15,899 nucleotides of DNA from JBPOIS01 sp052034295 (lineage in GTDB: Bacteria > Pseudomonadota > Gammaproteobacteria > Pseudomonadales > Moraxellaceae), in the NCBI GenBank assembly GCA_052034295.1, contig JBPOIS010000212.1, positions 1 to 15,899 on the forward strand, in the 5' to 3' direction. Shown here piece after piece: positions 1 to 7,957 of this stretch (position 1 is its first letter; each line of letters opens with the position of its first letter). The translations under genes were made by a program, and so were the position numbers. The notes under the pieces were generated by a model. That model searched no databases, was not told the origin of the DNA, and saw only the letters and a list, made by a program, of their open reading frames with translations.

Positions 1-92
1 GCCTGCGCCACACTGGACACACACAGCGGTGCCGAAAGGCCGAGCACTGGAGTGGCGGCCATCAACAGGATGGAAAACCAGGTTTTTTTCAT
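1..92 (-). CDS. Exported protein, N-terminal fragment (truncated by window edge)
   Basis: Only 30 codons and two bases are visible. Reading leftwards from the ATG at 92-90, the peptide starts MKKTWFSILLMAA, followed by a hydrophobic stretch. It reaches ...SSVAQ with GC as the next two bases, so residue 31 is Ala and the end reads A-Q-A, a typical signal peptidase I site. The start is supported by a purine-rich AGAGGAAG element a few bases upstream (about 96-103). This is therefore a secreted or periplasmic protein whose mature part lies outside the window. It follows mazG in the same direction after a gap of 87 bases. In related genomes a ComEA-like helix-hairpin-helix protein can sit near mazG, but nothing visible here proves that identity. 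Confidence 0.7.
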   Translation of the reverse strand, partial: MKKTWFSILLMAATPVLGLSAPLCVSSVAQ

Positions 93-125
93 GAACTTCC
101 TCTTGGGGTTGTGCAGTTAAACGCT

Positions 126-168
126 AAAAAAATATCAGTATGACTGGGCTTTCCGGTCCAGTGTGCTG
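126..168 (-). terminator. Possible weak intrinsic terminator after mazG
   Basis: On the minus strand a hairpin with core ACTGG/CCAGT (158-162 and 143-147) can be extended outward to 168 and 136 with two C-A mismatches and a bulge. About three bases after the extended stem comes a run of seven Ts (132-126). The position just after the mazG stop suits a terminator. The imperfect stem makes this tentative, and it could also permit readthrough into the next gene. Confidence 0.4.
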
Positions 169-179
169 CCCCAGCCGCG

Positions 180-986
180 TTAGCCGCAGTGTGGCTTGGC
201 CTGCTGCCAGAGCTGCTCCAGCGTGTCCAGTCCGGCCGCCTGCACCGTCTGCTGGCGGGCGGCCAGTTGCTGTTCCATCCAGTCAAAGCGCTGGCGGAAT
301 TTGTGTATGGTGCGCAGCAGGGCCTGCTCGCTGTCCTGTCCCAGCTTGCGCGACAGGTTCACCACCGAAAACAGCACATCGCCCAGTTCGTCCTGAATCA
401 CATCCATATCCTGCACCGCCATGGCCTGATCCAGCTCGGCCAGTTCTTCAGTCAGTTTCGCCCGCGCGCCCACGGCGTCTGGCCAGTCAAAGCCAACGGT
501 GGCGGCGAGGTGTTGCAGGGACTGGGCCTGCCGCAGTGCCGGACCGGGTTTGACGCCGGACAGCAAGCGGTGGGGCTGGCCTGCGGCCTGTTTTTCAGCG
601 GCCTTGATCTGCTGCCAGTGCTGGCGGACCGCTTCTGCGTCAGCGGCTTCAGCGTCGCCGAACACATGCGGGTGACGGCGGATCAGCTTGGCCTGCAGCC
701 CCGCCATCACCTCATCCAGCCCAAACGCGCCCTGCTCCTCATACAGGCAACTCTGGAACAGCACCTGCAACAGCAGGTCGCCCAGCTCATCGCGCACGGC
801 TGCCACATCACCGCTGCGCACTGCCGCGTCCACCTCATAGGCTTCTTCAATGGCATAGCGGGTGAGGCTCTGCGGGGTCTGTGCCCGGTCCCACGGGCAC
901 GCCCGGCGCAAATGCTGCATGATCCGGCGCAACTGGTCGAACGGATGATCGGAAGATTCGGTTGGCAGGGACGGGGACAGGTTCAC
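180..986 (-). CDS. mazG: Nucleoside triphosphate pyrophosphohydrolase MazG
   Basis: All-alpha NTP pyrophosphohydrolase that hydrolyses (d)NTPs to NMP and PPi. In E. coli it also lowers ppGpp levels. From the GTG at 986 the product is 268 aa, close to the E. coli length of about 263. Two tandem MazG domains are visible, each with the Mg-binding pair of motifs: EEAYE (residues 47-51) with ELGD (67-70), and EELAE (180-184) with ELGD (200-203). The N-terminal CPWD signature (30-33) is also typical. The start is uncertain because no clear Shine-Dalgarno is seen. The frame is open up to a TTG at 1037, and an ATG at 920 would lie inside the conserved region. In relatives mazG often directly follows relA; here two opposite-strand genes lie between them. 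Confidence 0.93.
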   Translation of the reverse strand: MNLSPSLPTESSDHPFDQLRRIMQHLRRACPWDRAQTPQSLTRYAIEEAYEVDAAVRSGDVAAVRDELGDLLLQVLFQSCLYEEQGAFGLDEVMAGLQAKLIRRHPHVFGDAEAADAEAVRQHWQQIKAAEKQAAGQPHRLLSGVKPGPALRQAQSLQHLAATVGFDWPDAVGARAKLTEELAELDQAMAVQDMDVIQDELGDVLFSVVNLSRKLGQDSEQALLRTIHKFRQRFDWMEQQLAARQQTVQAAGLDTLEQLWQQAKPHCG

Positions 987-1102
987 TGGGCTAGACCGGC
1001 GCAAAATGTTGTGGTTATGCTGCCATGCTAGGCACAAGGCCGCACAAACTCAAGGGCCTTCACAGGATCCAGACCACCACAGGCCACCACAGGGAAGCCA
1101 CC

Positions 1103-1870
1103 ATGCAAAAAACCATTCTGATCACCGGCGCCGGGGCTGGCATTGGTGCCGCCACGGCCAGACACTTTGCCGCGCAGGGCTGGCGGGTCGGCCTGTATGA
1201 CCGTGACGAAGCGGCCGTGCGCGCCCTGGCCGCGGCGCTCGGGGCCAACGCCCAGGCCGGGCTGCTCGACGTCACCCAGCCGGCGCACTGGCAGCGGGTG
1301 ATGCAGGTCTGGCAGCAACAGGTCGGGCGGCTGGATGTGCTGTTCAACAACGCGGGCATCCTGTATTCCGGCCCCTTTGAAGAGATCAGTGCCGAACAGC
1401 ACGCCCGGACGTTTGAGGTGAATGTCATGGGGGTCATTCACGGCTGTCTGCACGCGCTGCCCCTGCTCAGGGCCACCCCCGGCAGCCGGGTCATCAACAT
1501 GTCCTCGGCTTCGGCGATTTATGGCCAGATCAACCTGTCCAGCTACTCGGCCAGCAAATTTGCCGTGCGCGCCCTCACCGAAGCGCTGGATGGCGAGTGG
1601 GCTGCGCATGGCATCAAGGTGATGGACATCATGCCGCTGTTTGTACAGACCGGCATGCTCTCCGGCATGAAAAACAAGAGCGTCGAGCGGCTGGGCGTGC
1701 GCATCACCCCGGAGGATGTGGCCCGCACCGTCTGGCAGGCGGCCCAGGATGACCATGCCCTGTCCCCCCTGCACTGGGTGGTGGGCTGGCAGACCCGGCT
1801 GTTTTATCAGCTGACCCGGATCACCCCGGCCCCGCTCAACCGGCGCATCAACCGCCTGATTGGGCGCTAG
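1103..1870 (+). CDS. Short-chain dehydrogenase/reductase (SDR) family protein
   Basis: Classical SDR of 255 aa, presumably a cytosolic NAD(P)-dependent alcohol/ketone oxidoreductase; the substrate is unknown. Visible features are the dinucleotide-binding TGAGAGIG (residues 8-15), Asp33 after the second strand (LYDRD, which suggests NAD(H)), NNAG (82-85), Asn108, catalytic Ser135, and the YSASK motif with Tyr148 and Lys152. All four catalytic tetrad residues are present. The C-terminus (about 225-255) is basic and partly hydrophobic. The ATG at 1103 is preferred over an in-frame ATG at 1025: AGGGAAG lies just upstream (1091-1097), and the protein then begins directly with the first Rossmann strand (MQKTILITGA). 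It is divergent from mazG and codirectional with the exported-protein gene 84 bases downstream. Confidence 0.9.
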   Translation: MQKTILITGAGAGIGAATARHFAAQGWRVGLYDRDEAAVRALAAALGANAQAGLLDVTQPAHWQRVMQVWQQQVGRLDVLFNNAGILYSGPFEEISAEQHARTFEVNVMGVIHGCLHALPLLRATPGSRVINMSSASAIYGQINLSSYSASKFAVRALTEALDGEWAAHGIKVMDIMPLFVQTGMLSGMKNKSVERLGVRITPEDVARTVWQAAQDDHALSPLHWVVGWQTRLFYQLTRITPAPLNRRINRLIGR

Positions 1871-1896
1871 TTTGCATTTTCCGGGGATGACGGGCG

Positions 1897-1942
1897 GGGG
1901 GTTTTATGGCTTAATGGCGGTTAATTTTTGACAAAAACCCCC
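1897..1942 (+). repeat. 9-bp inverted repeat abutting a ribosome binding site
   Basis: GGGGGTTTT at 1897-1905 is the exact reverse complement of AAAACCCCC at 1934-1942, with a 28-base AT-rich loop. The right arm ends directly before the Shine-Dalgarno AGAGG of the next gene. It could fold in the 5' leader of the mRNA or be a protein-binding site. There is no T tract after it, so it does not look like a terminator of the SDR gene. Confidence 0.4.
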
Positions 1943-1954
1943 AGAGGATGAACC

Positions 1955-2491
1955 ATGAAAAAACAGGTCCTGATGGCAGCCCTGATTGGCGCCAGCACCC
2001 TGGCCCAGGCAGGCTGGATGGATGCCCTGAACGCAGCCGCACAACTGGCCAGCACCGCCCAGCAGGGCCGCCAGGCCGTGGCCCCGGCAGCCCCCCAGAG
2101 TCCTGCGGCCGCAACGGGCGACACTGCCCCCCTGACCCCTTACCAGCTCAATGCCATGAACTGTGCCGAGCTGGAGCTGGCCGCCCTGCGCACCAAGCAG
2201 GGGCTGGAGGACGCCAAGGACCAGCTCAAAACCCTGGACGCCGCCAGCCAGACCGCGGAAGTCCAGCAGCAGCGCAGCACCGGCCAGACCCTGGGTCTGA
2301 TTGGTGGCCTGCTGGCCGGCAGCAAGAGCCAGACCGCCCAGCAATATGCCCAGGTGGCCCAGCAGATGAGCGCCAACTCGCAGGCTGTGGACACCCAGGT
2401 CGACCAGCAGCTGGCGCTGGGCAAGAAATACCTGGCCGACCGCGACAGCATCGCCATTTATCAGAAACACAAGGGCTGCAGCCTGCGCTGA
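1955..2491 (+). CDS. Small exported protein of unknown function
   Basis: Protein of 178 aa that I do not recognise. It begins with a textbook signal peptide (MKKQVLMAALIGASTLAQA, cleavage expected before Gly20), so it is probably periplasmic. A low-complexity Ala/Pro/Gln segment (about 25-60) follows. Next are a Glu/Leu/Lys-rich likely helical stretch (70-105), a short hydrophobic Gly-rich segment TLGLIGGLLAGSK (112-124), and a second Gln/Ala-rich helical stretch (126-160). The only cysteines are Cys70 and Cys175, which could form a disulfide bond. The ATG at 1955 has a good Shine-Dalgarno (AGAGGATG, 1943-1950). The gene ends just before a strong terminator and is convergent with relA. Function cannot be inferred from the sequence or neighbours. 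Confidence 0.82.
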   Translation: MKKQVLMAALIGASTLAQAGWMDALNAAAQLASTAQQGRQAVAPAAPQSPAAATGDTAPLTPYQLNAMNCAELELAALRTKQGLEDAKDQLKTLDAASQTAEVQQQRSTGQTLGLIGGLLAGSKSQTAQQYAQVAQQMSANSQAVDTQVDQQLALGKKYLADRDSIAIYQKHKGCSLR

Positions 2492-2501
2492 TCACCCGCC
2501 A

Positions 2502-2531
2502 CGCCCGGTCCAGTGAACCGGGCGTTTTTTT
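2502..2531 (+). terminator. Strong rho-independent terminator
   Basis: CGCCCGGT (2502-2509) pairs perfectly with ACCGGGCG (2517-2524) around a 7-base loop, followed by seven Ts (2525-2531). This ends transcription of the exported-protein gene on the plus strand. The relA stop codon on the other strand begins at 2538, only a few bases beyond the T run. On the minus strand the hairpin lacks a following T tract, so it would be a poor terminator for relA. Confidence 0.92.
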
Positions 2532-2535
2532 GGGC

Positions 2536-4845
2536 TCAGGGCTGCTCTTGTGTGGCGCTGCCCTGCCGCCGGGCACTGATGATGCCCGGCTGCTGCTCCA
2601 GCCGTGCCAGCAGGTGCGAGAGCTGCGCCAGCCCACGCACCTCGACCAGCAGCTTCATGTGGGCAATGCCATTGGCTTCGGTGATGGTGTTGACCTGGCG
2701 GATGTTGATCTGGTCGGCAAAAATCACCTGGGTCAGATCCTTCAGCAGGCCCCGGCGGTCGTAGGCCTCGATGGCAATCATCACCTGCTGTCCGCGTCCG
2801 GGCTGTAGCTCCCAGCTGGCCTCCACCCCCCGTGCCGGTTCACGCTGCGACAGCCGCAGGTACTCCGGGCAGTTCTGCCGGTGGATGCTGACCCCACGCG
2901 ACTGGGTGATGTACCCGGCAATCGCTTCGCCATGGACGGGCTGGCAGCACTGCGCCAGTGACAGTTCCACATTGTCCAGTCCATCAATCAGGATCCCATA
3001 GGCCGACAGCGTGGTGCTGGCGCGTGGGTTCAGGGCGGGCTTGAGCTCCCACGCACTGGCATCCGGTTCCGGCCCGAGCTGGCGACTGATGCGGTTGGTC
3101 AGCTGATGCAGGCTGATGTCACCGGTGACCAGCCCACAGAGGATGTCATCACCGGTTTTGACACTGAAAAAACCCGTGTATTCGGCCAGATCGATGCTCT
3201 TGGGGTGCAGGTCCAGCCGCTGCAGCTCACGGTTGAGCAGGGCGCGCCCGGCCTCGATGTTTTTGCTGCGGTCCTGCTGGCGGAACCAGTGGCGCAGCTT
3301 GTCACGGGCGCGGGCGGTGTGGATGTAGCCCAGGGAGGGCATCAGCCAGTCGCGGCTGGGCTCACGGTCGGCACGGGTGAGGATCTCGACCTGCTCGCCG
3401 GTTTTCAGCACATAATTGAGCGCCACATAGCGGCGGTTGACCCGCGCGGCATAGCAGTGGTTGCCCACCTGGGTGTGCACATGGTAGGCAAAATCCAGCA
3501 CCGTCGCGCCTTTGGGCAGCTCGCGGATGTCGCCGTCGCGGGTGAACACATAGATTTTTTCAAACTCTTCCCAGCGGTGTTCCTCACCCTCCAGCGGCAG
3601 CCGGCCCGCGTCCTGATCCTCGGCACGGTCCTGATACTGCTCCAGCACGGCGCGCAGGGAATGCAGCTTGTCGGTGAAGCGACGGTCACTGCGGCTGGTG
3701 CCTTCCTTGTAATTGAAATGCGCACACACACCCAGCTCGGCCTCGTGGTGCATGGCCTGGGTGCGGATCTGCACCTCCAGGGAGCGGTGCTCGGCAATCA
3801 CGGCGGTGTGCAGGGAGCGATAGCCGTTGGGCTTGGGGTTGGTGATGTAGTCGTCAAACTGTCCCGGGATGTGCGGCCACAGCTGGTGCACCACCCCGAG
3901 GGCGTGATAGCAGTCGGGCACACTGTCCACCAGCACCCGCAGCGCGCGGATGTCGTACAGCTGGTCAAACGACAGCTGCTTGCTTTTCATTTTGCGGAAA
4001 ATGGAATAGATGTGCTTGACCCGGCCACTGACCTCGGCCTGTACCCCCTGGGCCTGCAGGGCCTCGCGCAGGGTTTTTTGCACATCCTGGATGTACTGCT
4101 CGCGCTCCAGACGCTTTTCATTGAGCAGTGCAGCGATTTCCTTGTAGCGGTCCGGGGCCAGGAACCGGAACGCCAGATCCTCCAGTTCCCACTTGAGCTG
4201 GGCAATGCCCAGCCGGTGCGCCAGCGGCGCATAGATGGTCAGGATCTCGCGGGCCACCCGCTGCTGGCGCTCGGGCTCGGACTGGGCCAGTTCACGCATG
4301 GCAAAGGTGCGCTCGGCCAGCTTGATCAGCACCACGCGCACATCTTCGGTCACCGAAATCAGCATCTTGTAGATGCCAGACAGGTGTTCGCGCTCGTTGT
4401 TTTCAAAATGGTCTTCAAGCCGCCGCGACTGCTCGATCACCTCGGACAAACGCCCCATGGACAGGGTGTCCTCGACCAGCCGCGACACTTCCGGGCCAAA
4501 AAACGCCTGCACTTCATCGAGGCTGATCACCCCCTCGCGCACGCTGCGGAACAGCACTGCGGCGGTCAGGGTGGCCTGATCCACCTGCAGATGGGCCAGA
4601 ATGTCGGCAATGCCAATCCCGGCCAGATAGCCACTGGAGCGGCGCTGGAATTTCTGGTCAAACGCCCGCGCCGACACCAGCACACAGGCCTGATGCAGCT
4701 GCGGCAGGCTGTCCTGTCCCAGAATCTGGCCGATGCCGCCGATCCAGTGCTCCAGATCGACCTCGGATTCACTGCCCGGTGCCATCACCTGCCCGGTCGC
4801 GGCGTCCAGTGCACGCAGTGGCAAATCCTTGCGGATGGTCACCAT
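2536..4845 (-). CDS. relA: GTP pyrophosphokinase RelA ((p)ppGpp synthetase I)
   Basis: Ribosome-associated stringent-response enzyme transferring pyrophosphate from ATP to GTP/GDP when uncharged tRNA is in the A site. At 769 aa it is slightly longer than E. coli RelA (744). The N-terminal hydrolase-like domain has lost the HD catalytic motif: LFRSVREG at about 98-105 replaces the usual HDxxED region. It should therefore be synthetase-only. The synthetase domain has the catalytic acids Asp298 (LYDIRALR) and Glu357 (LEVQIRT) and the NPKPNGYRSLHT loop. Downstream are a TGS domain (about 427-490), a helical region, the conserved-cysteine domain (CCQPVHGE from 633, Cys659) and a C-terminal ACT domain (687-760). 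The motif normally read as EXDD is QFDD here (329-332). The start lies 12 bases after the rlmD stop, and GAGGG overlaps that stop, so coupled translation is likely. Confidence 0.96.
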   Translation of the reverse strand: MVTIRKDLPLRALDAATGQVMAPGSESEVDLEHWIGGIGQILGQDSLPQLHQACVLVSARAFDQKFQRRSSGYLAGIGIADILAHLQVDQATLTAAVLFRSVREGVISLDEVQAFFGPEVSRLVEDTLSMGRLSEVIEQSRRLEDHFENNEREHLSGIYKMLISVTEDVRVVLIKLAERTFAMRELAQSEPERQQRVAREILTIYAPLAHRLGIAQLKWELEDLAFRFLAPDRYKEIAALLNEKRLEREQYIQDVQKTLREALQAQGVQAEVSGRVKHIYSIFRKMKSKQLSFDQLYDIRALRVLVDSVPDCYHALGVVHQLWPHIPGQFDDYITNPKPNGYRSLHTAVIAEHRSLEVQIRTQAMHHEAELGVCAHFNYKEGTSRSDRRFTDKLHSLRAVLEQYQDRAEDQDAGRLPLEGEEHRWEEFEKIYVFTRDGDIRELPKGATVLDFAYHVHTQVGNHCYAARVNRRYVALNYVLKTGEQVEILTRADREPSRDWLMPSLGYIHTARARDKLRHWFRQQDRSKNIEAGRALLNRELQRLDLHPKSIDLAEYTGFFSVKTGDDILCGLVTGDISLHQLTNRISRQLGPEPDASAWELKPALNPRASTTLSAYGILIDGLDNVELSLAQCCQPVHGEAIAGYITQSRGVSIHRQNCPEYLRLSQREPARGVEASWELQPGRGQQVMIAIEAYDRRGLLKDLTQVIFADQINIRQVNTITEANGIAHMKLLVEVRGLAQLSHLLARLEQQPGIISARRQGSATQEQP

Positions 4846-4857
4846 GATTGCAAACCC

Positions 4858-6237
4858 TCAGCCACGTGCTTTTTCAAACAGGGCCATCGACTCCACATGG
4901 CCGGTGTGGGTGAACATGTCCATCACCCCGGCTTTTTTCAGCACATAGCCCGACTGGGCCAGAATCCCGGCATCACGGGCCAGCGTGGCCGGGTTGCAGG
5001 ACACATACACCAGCCGCCGTGCCCCGAACCGGGGCAGGTACTGCATCACCGCCTCGGCCCCGCTGCGCGGCGGGTCAATCAGCAGCGCATCAAAGCCCTG
5101 CGCCGCCCAAGGCTGCGCCGAAAAATCCCGGGTCAGGTCCTGGGCAAAAAACTGCACGTTGGACAGGCCATTGGCGAGCGCATTTTCGCTGCCCCGCTCG
5201 ACCATCTCGGTGCTGCCCTCCACCGCCACCACCTGTCCCGTGGGGCCGACCCGACGTGCCAGCGGCAGTGAAAAATTGCCCAGCCCACAGAACAGGTCCA
5301 GCACCCGCTCGCCCGGATGCAGCGCCAGCCAGTCCACCGCATGCTGCACCATCTGGCGGTTCACCCCCGCGTTCACCTGGGTAAAGTCCAGCGGCGAGAA
5401 GGCAAAGCGCACCCCAAACTCCGGCAGCTCATAGTGCAGCCGGTGCGGCGCGTCCGGGGCATCCAGCCGGTGCACCGTGTCATAGCCCCCCGGCTGCAGG
5501 TACAGCTGCCAGCCCAGTTCGCGGCAAAACGCCAGCAGTGCGGCCTGATCGGCCTCAGGCATCGGCACCATGTGGCGCACGATGATCGCCACGCCATCAT
5601 CGCCGATGGCGATTTCAATCTGGGGAATCTGCTCGCGGATCGACAGGGCGGTGAGCAGGTCGCGCAGCACCTCAATGCGCTCGCCAATCTGCGCATCCAG
5701 CACCCTGCAGTGGCTCAGCTCAGCCAGAAAGGCACTGCGGCGCTCCCGAAACCCAATCAGGGTACGGCCTTTTTGTGGCACATAGCGCACGCCCAGCCGG
5801 GCCTTGCGCCGATAATCGGTGCGCGCACTGCGCAGCGGCGGCACCCACTGTTCCGGCACCAGCCCGCCAAAATGGGCAAACTGCTCGGCCAGCATCTGCT
5901 GTTTGAAGGCCACCTGCGCGTCCACCGCCAGGTGCTGCAGACTACAGCCGCCACACACGCCGAAGTGGGCACACACCGGCGCCACCCGGTCGGGCGACGG
6001 GTTGCTGACCGTGATCGCATCGGCCTCCTCGAAACGCTTGTTGGTCTCGACCACCTTGGCCGACACCTGCTCACCGGGCAGCGCAAAGGCGACGAACACG
6101 GTCTTGCCGTGCTTGTCCGGGTTATGCTCAGGCTGCTGGCCATAGTGGGCCACCCCGCGCCCCTCATGGGACAGCGATTCAATCAAAAACGGCAAGGGGG
6201 CCTGTTCGCGCAGTTTGACCCGCTGCTTGTGTCTCAT
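4858..6237 (-). CDS. rlmD: 23S rRNA (uracil(1939)-C5)-methyltransferase RlmD
   Basis: SAM-dependent methyltransferase forming m5U at position 1939 of 23S rRNA (formerly RumA/YgcA). The product is 459 aa. The N-terminal TRAM-type RNA-binding domain spans about 10-75 (IESLSHEGRGVA). Four cysteines for the iron-sulfur cluster are present: Cys89, Cys95, Cys98 and Cys177. The SAM-binding motif LDLFCGLGNFSLPLA lies at 313-327 and DPPRSG at 388-393. The catalytic nucleophile is Cys414 in SCNPATLARD, and the probable general base is Glu449 in HVESMALF. The ATG overlaps the stop of the upstream exonuclease gene by four bases (ATGA, 6234-6237). It is the third gene of the cysM-exonuclease-rlmD-relA operon. 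Confidence 0.95.
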   Translation of the reverse strand: MRHKQRVKLREQAPLPFLIESLSHEGRGVAHYGQQPEHNPDKHGKTVFVAFALPGEQVSAKVVETNKRFEEADAITVSNPSPDRVAPVCAHFGVCGGCSLQHLAVDAQVAFKQQMLAEQFAHFGGLVPEQWVPPLRSARTDYRRKARLGVRYVPQKGRTLIGFRERRSAFLAELSHCRVLDAQIGERIEVLRDLLTALSIREQIPQIEIAIGDDGVAIIVRHMVPMPEADQAALLAFCRELGWQLYLQPGGYDTVHRLDAPDAPHRLHYELPEFGVRFAFSPLDFTQVNAGVNRQMVQHAVDWLALHPGERVLDLFCGLGNFSLPLARRVGPTGQVVAVEGSTEMVERGSENALANGLSNVQFFAQDLTRDFSAQPWAAQGFDALLIDPPRSGAEAVMQYLPRFGARRLVYVSCNPATLARDAGILAQSGYVLKKAGVMDMFTHTGHVESMALFEKARG

Positions 6238-7028
6238 GGCGTGTTCTCCTCAGCCAGCGATAGCCAGCGGCGCAAAAATTCCTGCTGGGTGGGATGGCCC
6301 TGCAAATGGTCCTGGGTCTGGGCCACCCACTGCTGGTGGGCCTCCGCGGTCAATCCCCCGCGCAACAATTGCCAGCGCAAAAAAATCAGCCAGGTGTTCA
6401 GCACATCGCTTTCGCAGTACTGGCGCAGCGCAGCCCACTGGCCGTCGCGCACCATCTGGCTGACCTGATGGCCACTCTGCCCGGCCTTGCCCGGCAGGCC
6501 CAGCAGCTGGGCCACATCGTCCATCTTCTGGCTGCGCCCGCCCTGATACAGCGACAGCACATCCATCAGATCGGTGTGGCGGCTGTGGTAGCGCGACAGA
6601 TAATTGTCAAAGCGGCGCGCCCGGTCCAGCTCGCCCTGATCGTAGAACCGCGGCGCCGACAGGCCGTGTTTCAACGCCCTGTAGGTCAGTACCGGCACAT
6701 CAAAGCCGCTGCCGTTCCAGCTCACCAGCGTCGGGGTGTGCTTTTGAAAAATCCGGAAAAACTTTTCCAGAATCTGCGCCTCGCCGTCCTGCTCCTGACT
6801 GAAGGAAAACAGCCGGATGCCGCTGTGTTCATCCACCCAGACCCCGCTCAGGCACACCACCTCATGAAACGGCAGCCGCGGAAAATCCATGCCCAGATCC
6901 TGCTGGCGCAGCTGGGCCAGCGCCTGTGCGGCCTGCTCCGGAGGCAGATCCCCCAGCCCATGCAGCCGCTGCCCGGTGGCCAGATCGGGCACGGTTTCGC
7001 AGTCAAACACCAGAATGGGCAGCCTCAT
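6234..7028 (-). CDS. Predicted 3'-5' exonuclease, PolB-exonuclease-like family
   Basis: Protein of 264 aa with the DnaQ-like (RNase H fold) exonuclease arrangement, resembling the family described as related to the exonuclease domain of DNA polymerase B. Exo I is FDCET with Asp9 and Glu11. Exo II is SWNGSGFDVPVL (103-114) with Asp110. Asp153 lies in HTDLMD, and Exo III is YCESDVLNTW (204-213) with Asp208. All expected acidic metal-binding residues are present, so it should be an active nuclease; its substrate (DNA or RNA) is not known. No polymerase domain is attached. Both ends overlap neighbours by four bases (ATGA with cysM at 7025-7028, ATGA with rlmD at 6234-6237), implying translational coupling. 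Confidence 0.88.
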   Translation of the reverse strand: MRLPILVFDCETVPDLATGQRLHGLGDLPPEQAAQALAQLRQQDLGMDFPRLPFHEVVCLSGVWVDEHSGIRLFSFSQEQDGEAQILEKFFRIFQKHTPTLVSWNGSGFDVPVLTYRALKHGLSAPRFYDQGELDRARRFDNYLSRYHSRHTDLMDVLSLYQGGRSQKMDDVAQLLGLPGKAGQSGHQVSQMVRDGQWAALRQYCESDVLNTWLIFLRWQLLRGGLTAEAHQQWVAQTQDHLQGHPTQQEFLRRWLSLAEENTP

Positions 7029-7930
7029 GATGTGGGCAGCGCCGCTGAAAACAAGCCCGTGGACAGATAGCGGTCGCCCCGGTCACAGATGATGCAGGCG
7101 ATCACCGCGCCTGGATTCTGCCGGGCCACCTGCAGCGCCGCCCACACCGCACCGCCGGAAGACACTCCGGCACACAGGCCTTCCTGGTGGGCCAGCTCGC
7201 GCATGGTCTGCTCGGCGGCCGCCTGCGGAATGTCCAGTACCTGATCGACGCGGCCCGGCTCAAAGATCGCCGGCAGGTACTCGGCGGGCCAGCGGCGGAT
7301 CCCGGCGATCTGGGCCCCGGCCTCAGGCTGCAGGCCAATGATCTGGATGGCCGGATTTTTTTCCTTCAAAAACCGCGACACCCCCATGATGGTGCCGGTG
7401 GTTCCCATGGCACTGACAAAATGGGTCAGGGTGCCGCCCGTCTGTGCCCACAGCTCGGGGCCAGTGCTGCGGTAATGCGCTTCGGGATTGTCGGGATTGC
7501 CAAACTGATTGAGCACGATGCCCTCGCCGGCCGCCTGCAACTGCAGGGCCAGATCGCGTGCGCCCTCCATGCCCTGCGCCGGGGTCACTTCAATCAGGGT
7601 GGCCCCATAAGCGCGCATGGCGTCCTTGCGCTCCTGGGTGGAACCACTGGGCATGATCAGCACCATGCGGTAGCCGCGCATCGCTGCCACCATGGCCAGC
7701 GCAATGCCGGTGTTGCCGCTGGTGGCCTCAATCAGGGTGTCGCCGGGACGGATCTGGCCGCGCTGCTCGGCCTGCAGCACCATGTTCAGCGCAGGCCGGT
7801 CCTTCACGGAGCCCGCCGGGTTGTTGCCCTCCAGCTTGGCCAGAATGGTGGCACCCGTCTCCGCCCCGAGACGCTGCAAACGCACCAGTGGCGTCTGACC
7901 AACCAGGTCGTTTAAAGTGGGATAAAGCAT
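7025..7930 (-). CDS. cysM: Cysteine synthase B (CysM)
   Basis: PLP-dependent O-acetylserine sulfhydrylase B, making cysteine from O-acetylserine and sulfide or thiosulfate. The product is 301 aa from the ATG at 7930 (E. coli CysM is 303 aa). The PLP lysine is Lys43 in NNPAGSVKDR, and the substrate-binding loop TSGNTG lies at 70-75. Further family signatures are QFGNPDNPEAHY, SAMGTTGTIMGVSRF, GIRRWPAEYLPAIF and the near-terminal CDRGDRYLSTG. These match CysM rather than CysK. The frame is open upstream to 7993, but family alignment and the TACAAT box at 7965-7970 favour the ATG at 7930; no strong Shine-Dalgarno precedes it. It is the first gene of the operon ending in relA and is divergent from gacS. 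Confidence 0.95.
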   Translation of the reverse strand: MLYPTLNDLVGQTPLVRLQRLGAETGATILAKLEGNNPAGSVKDRPALNMVLQAEQRGQIRPGDTLIEATSGNTGIALAMVAAMRGYRMVLIMPSGSTQERKDAMRAYGATLIEVTPAQGMEGARDLALQLQAAGEGIVLNQFGNPDNPEAHYRSTGPELWAQTGGTLTHFVSAMGTTGTIMGVSRFLKEKNPAIQIIGLQPEAGAQIAGIRRWPAEYLPAIFEPGRVDQVLDIPQAAAEQTMRELAHQEGLCAGVSSGGAVWAALQVARQNPGAVIACIICDRGDRYLSTGLFSAALPTS

Positions 7931-7957
7931 AGGCCAGGCCGCCAGACCGTTGAAAAT

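Noticed and set aside
189..1031. 280-codon plus-strand frame over mazG
   Set aside because: Shadow of mazG in GC-rich sequence. The minus-strand product carries both complete MazG motif sets.
1928..1933. TTGACA before the exported-protein gene as a -35 box
   Set aside because: It lies only 21 bases before the ATG, and no -10 follows at proper spacing before the start codon.
3106..5271. 721-codon open frame on the plus strand
   Set aside because: It lies antisense to relA and rlmD, whose products are full-length with intact motifs. Long antisense frames are expected in GC-rich DNA, and the translation has no recognisable domain.
7950..7955. TTGAAA as -35 of a gacS promoter
   Set aside because: The hexamer at the expected -10 distance (near 7973-7978) is GAAAAA-like and not convincing.
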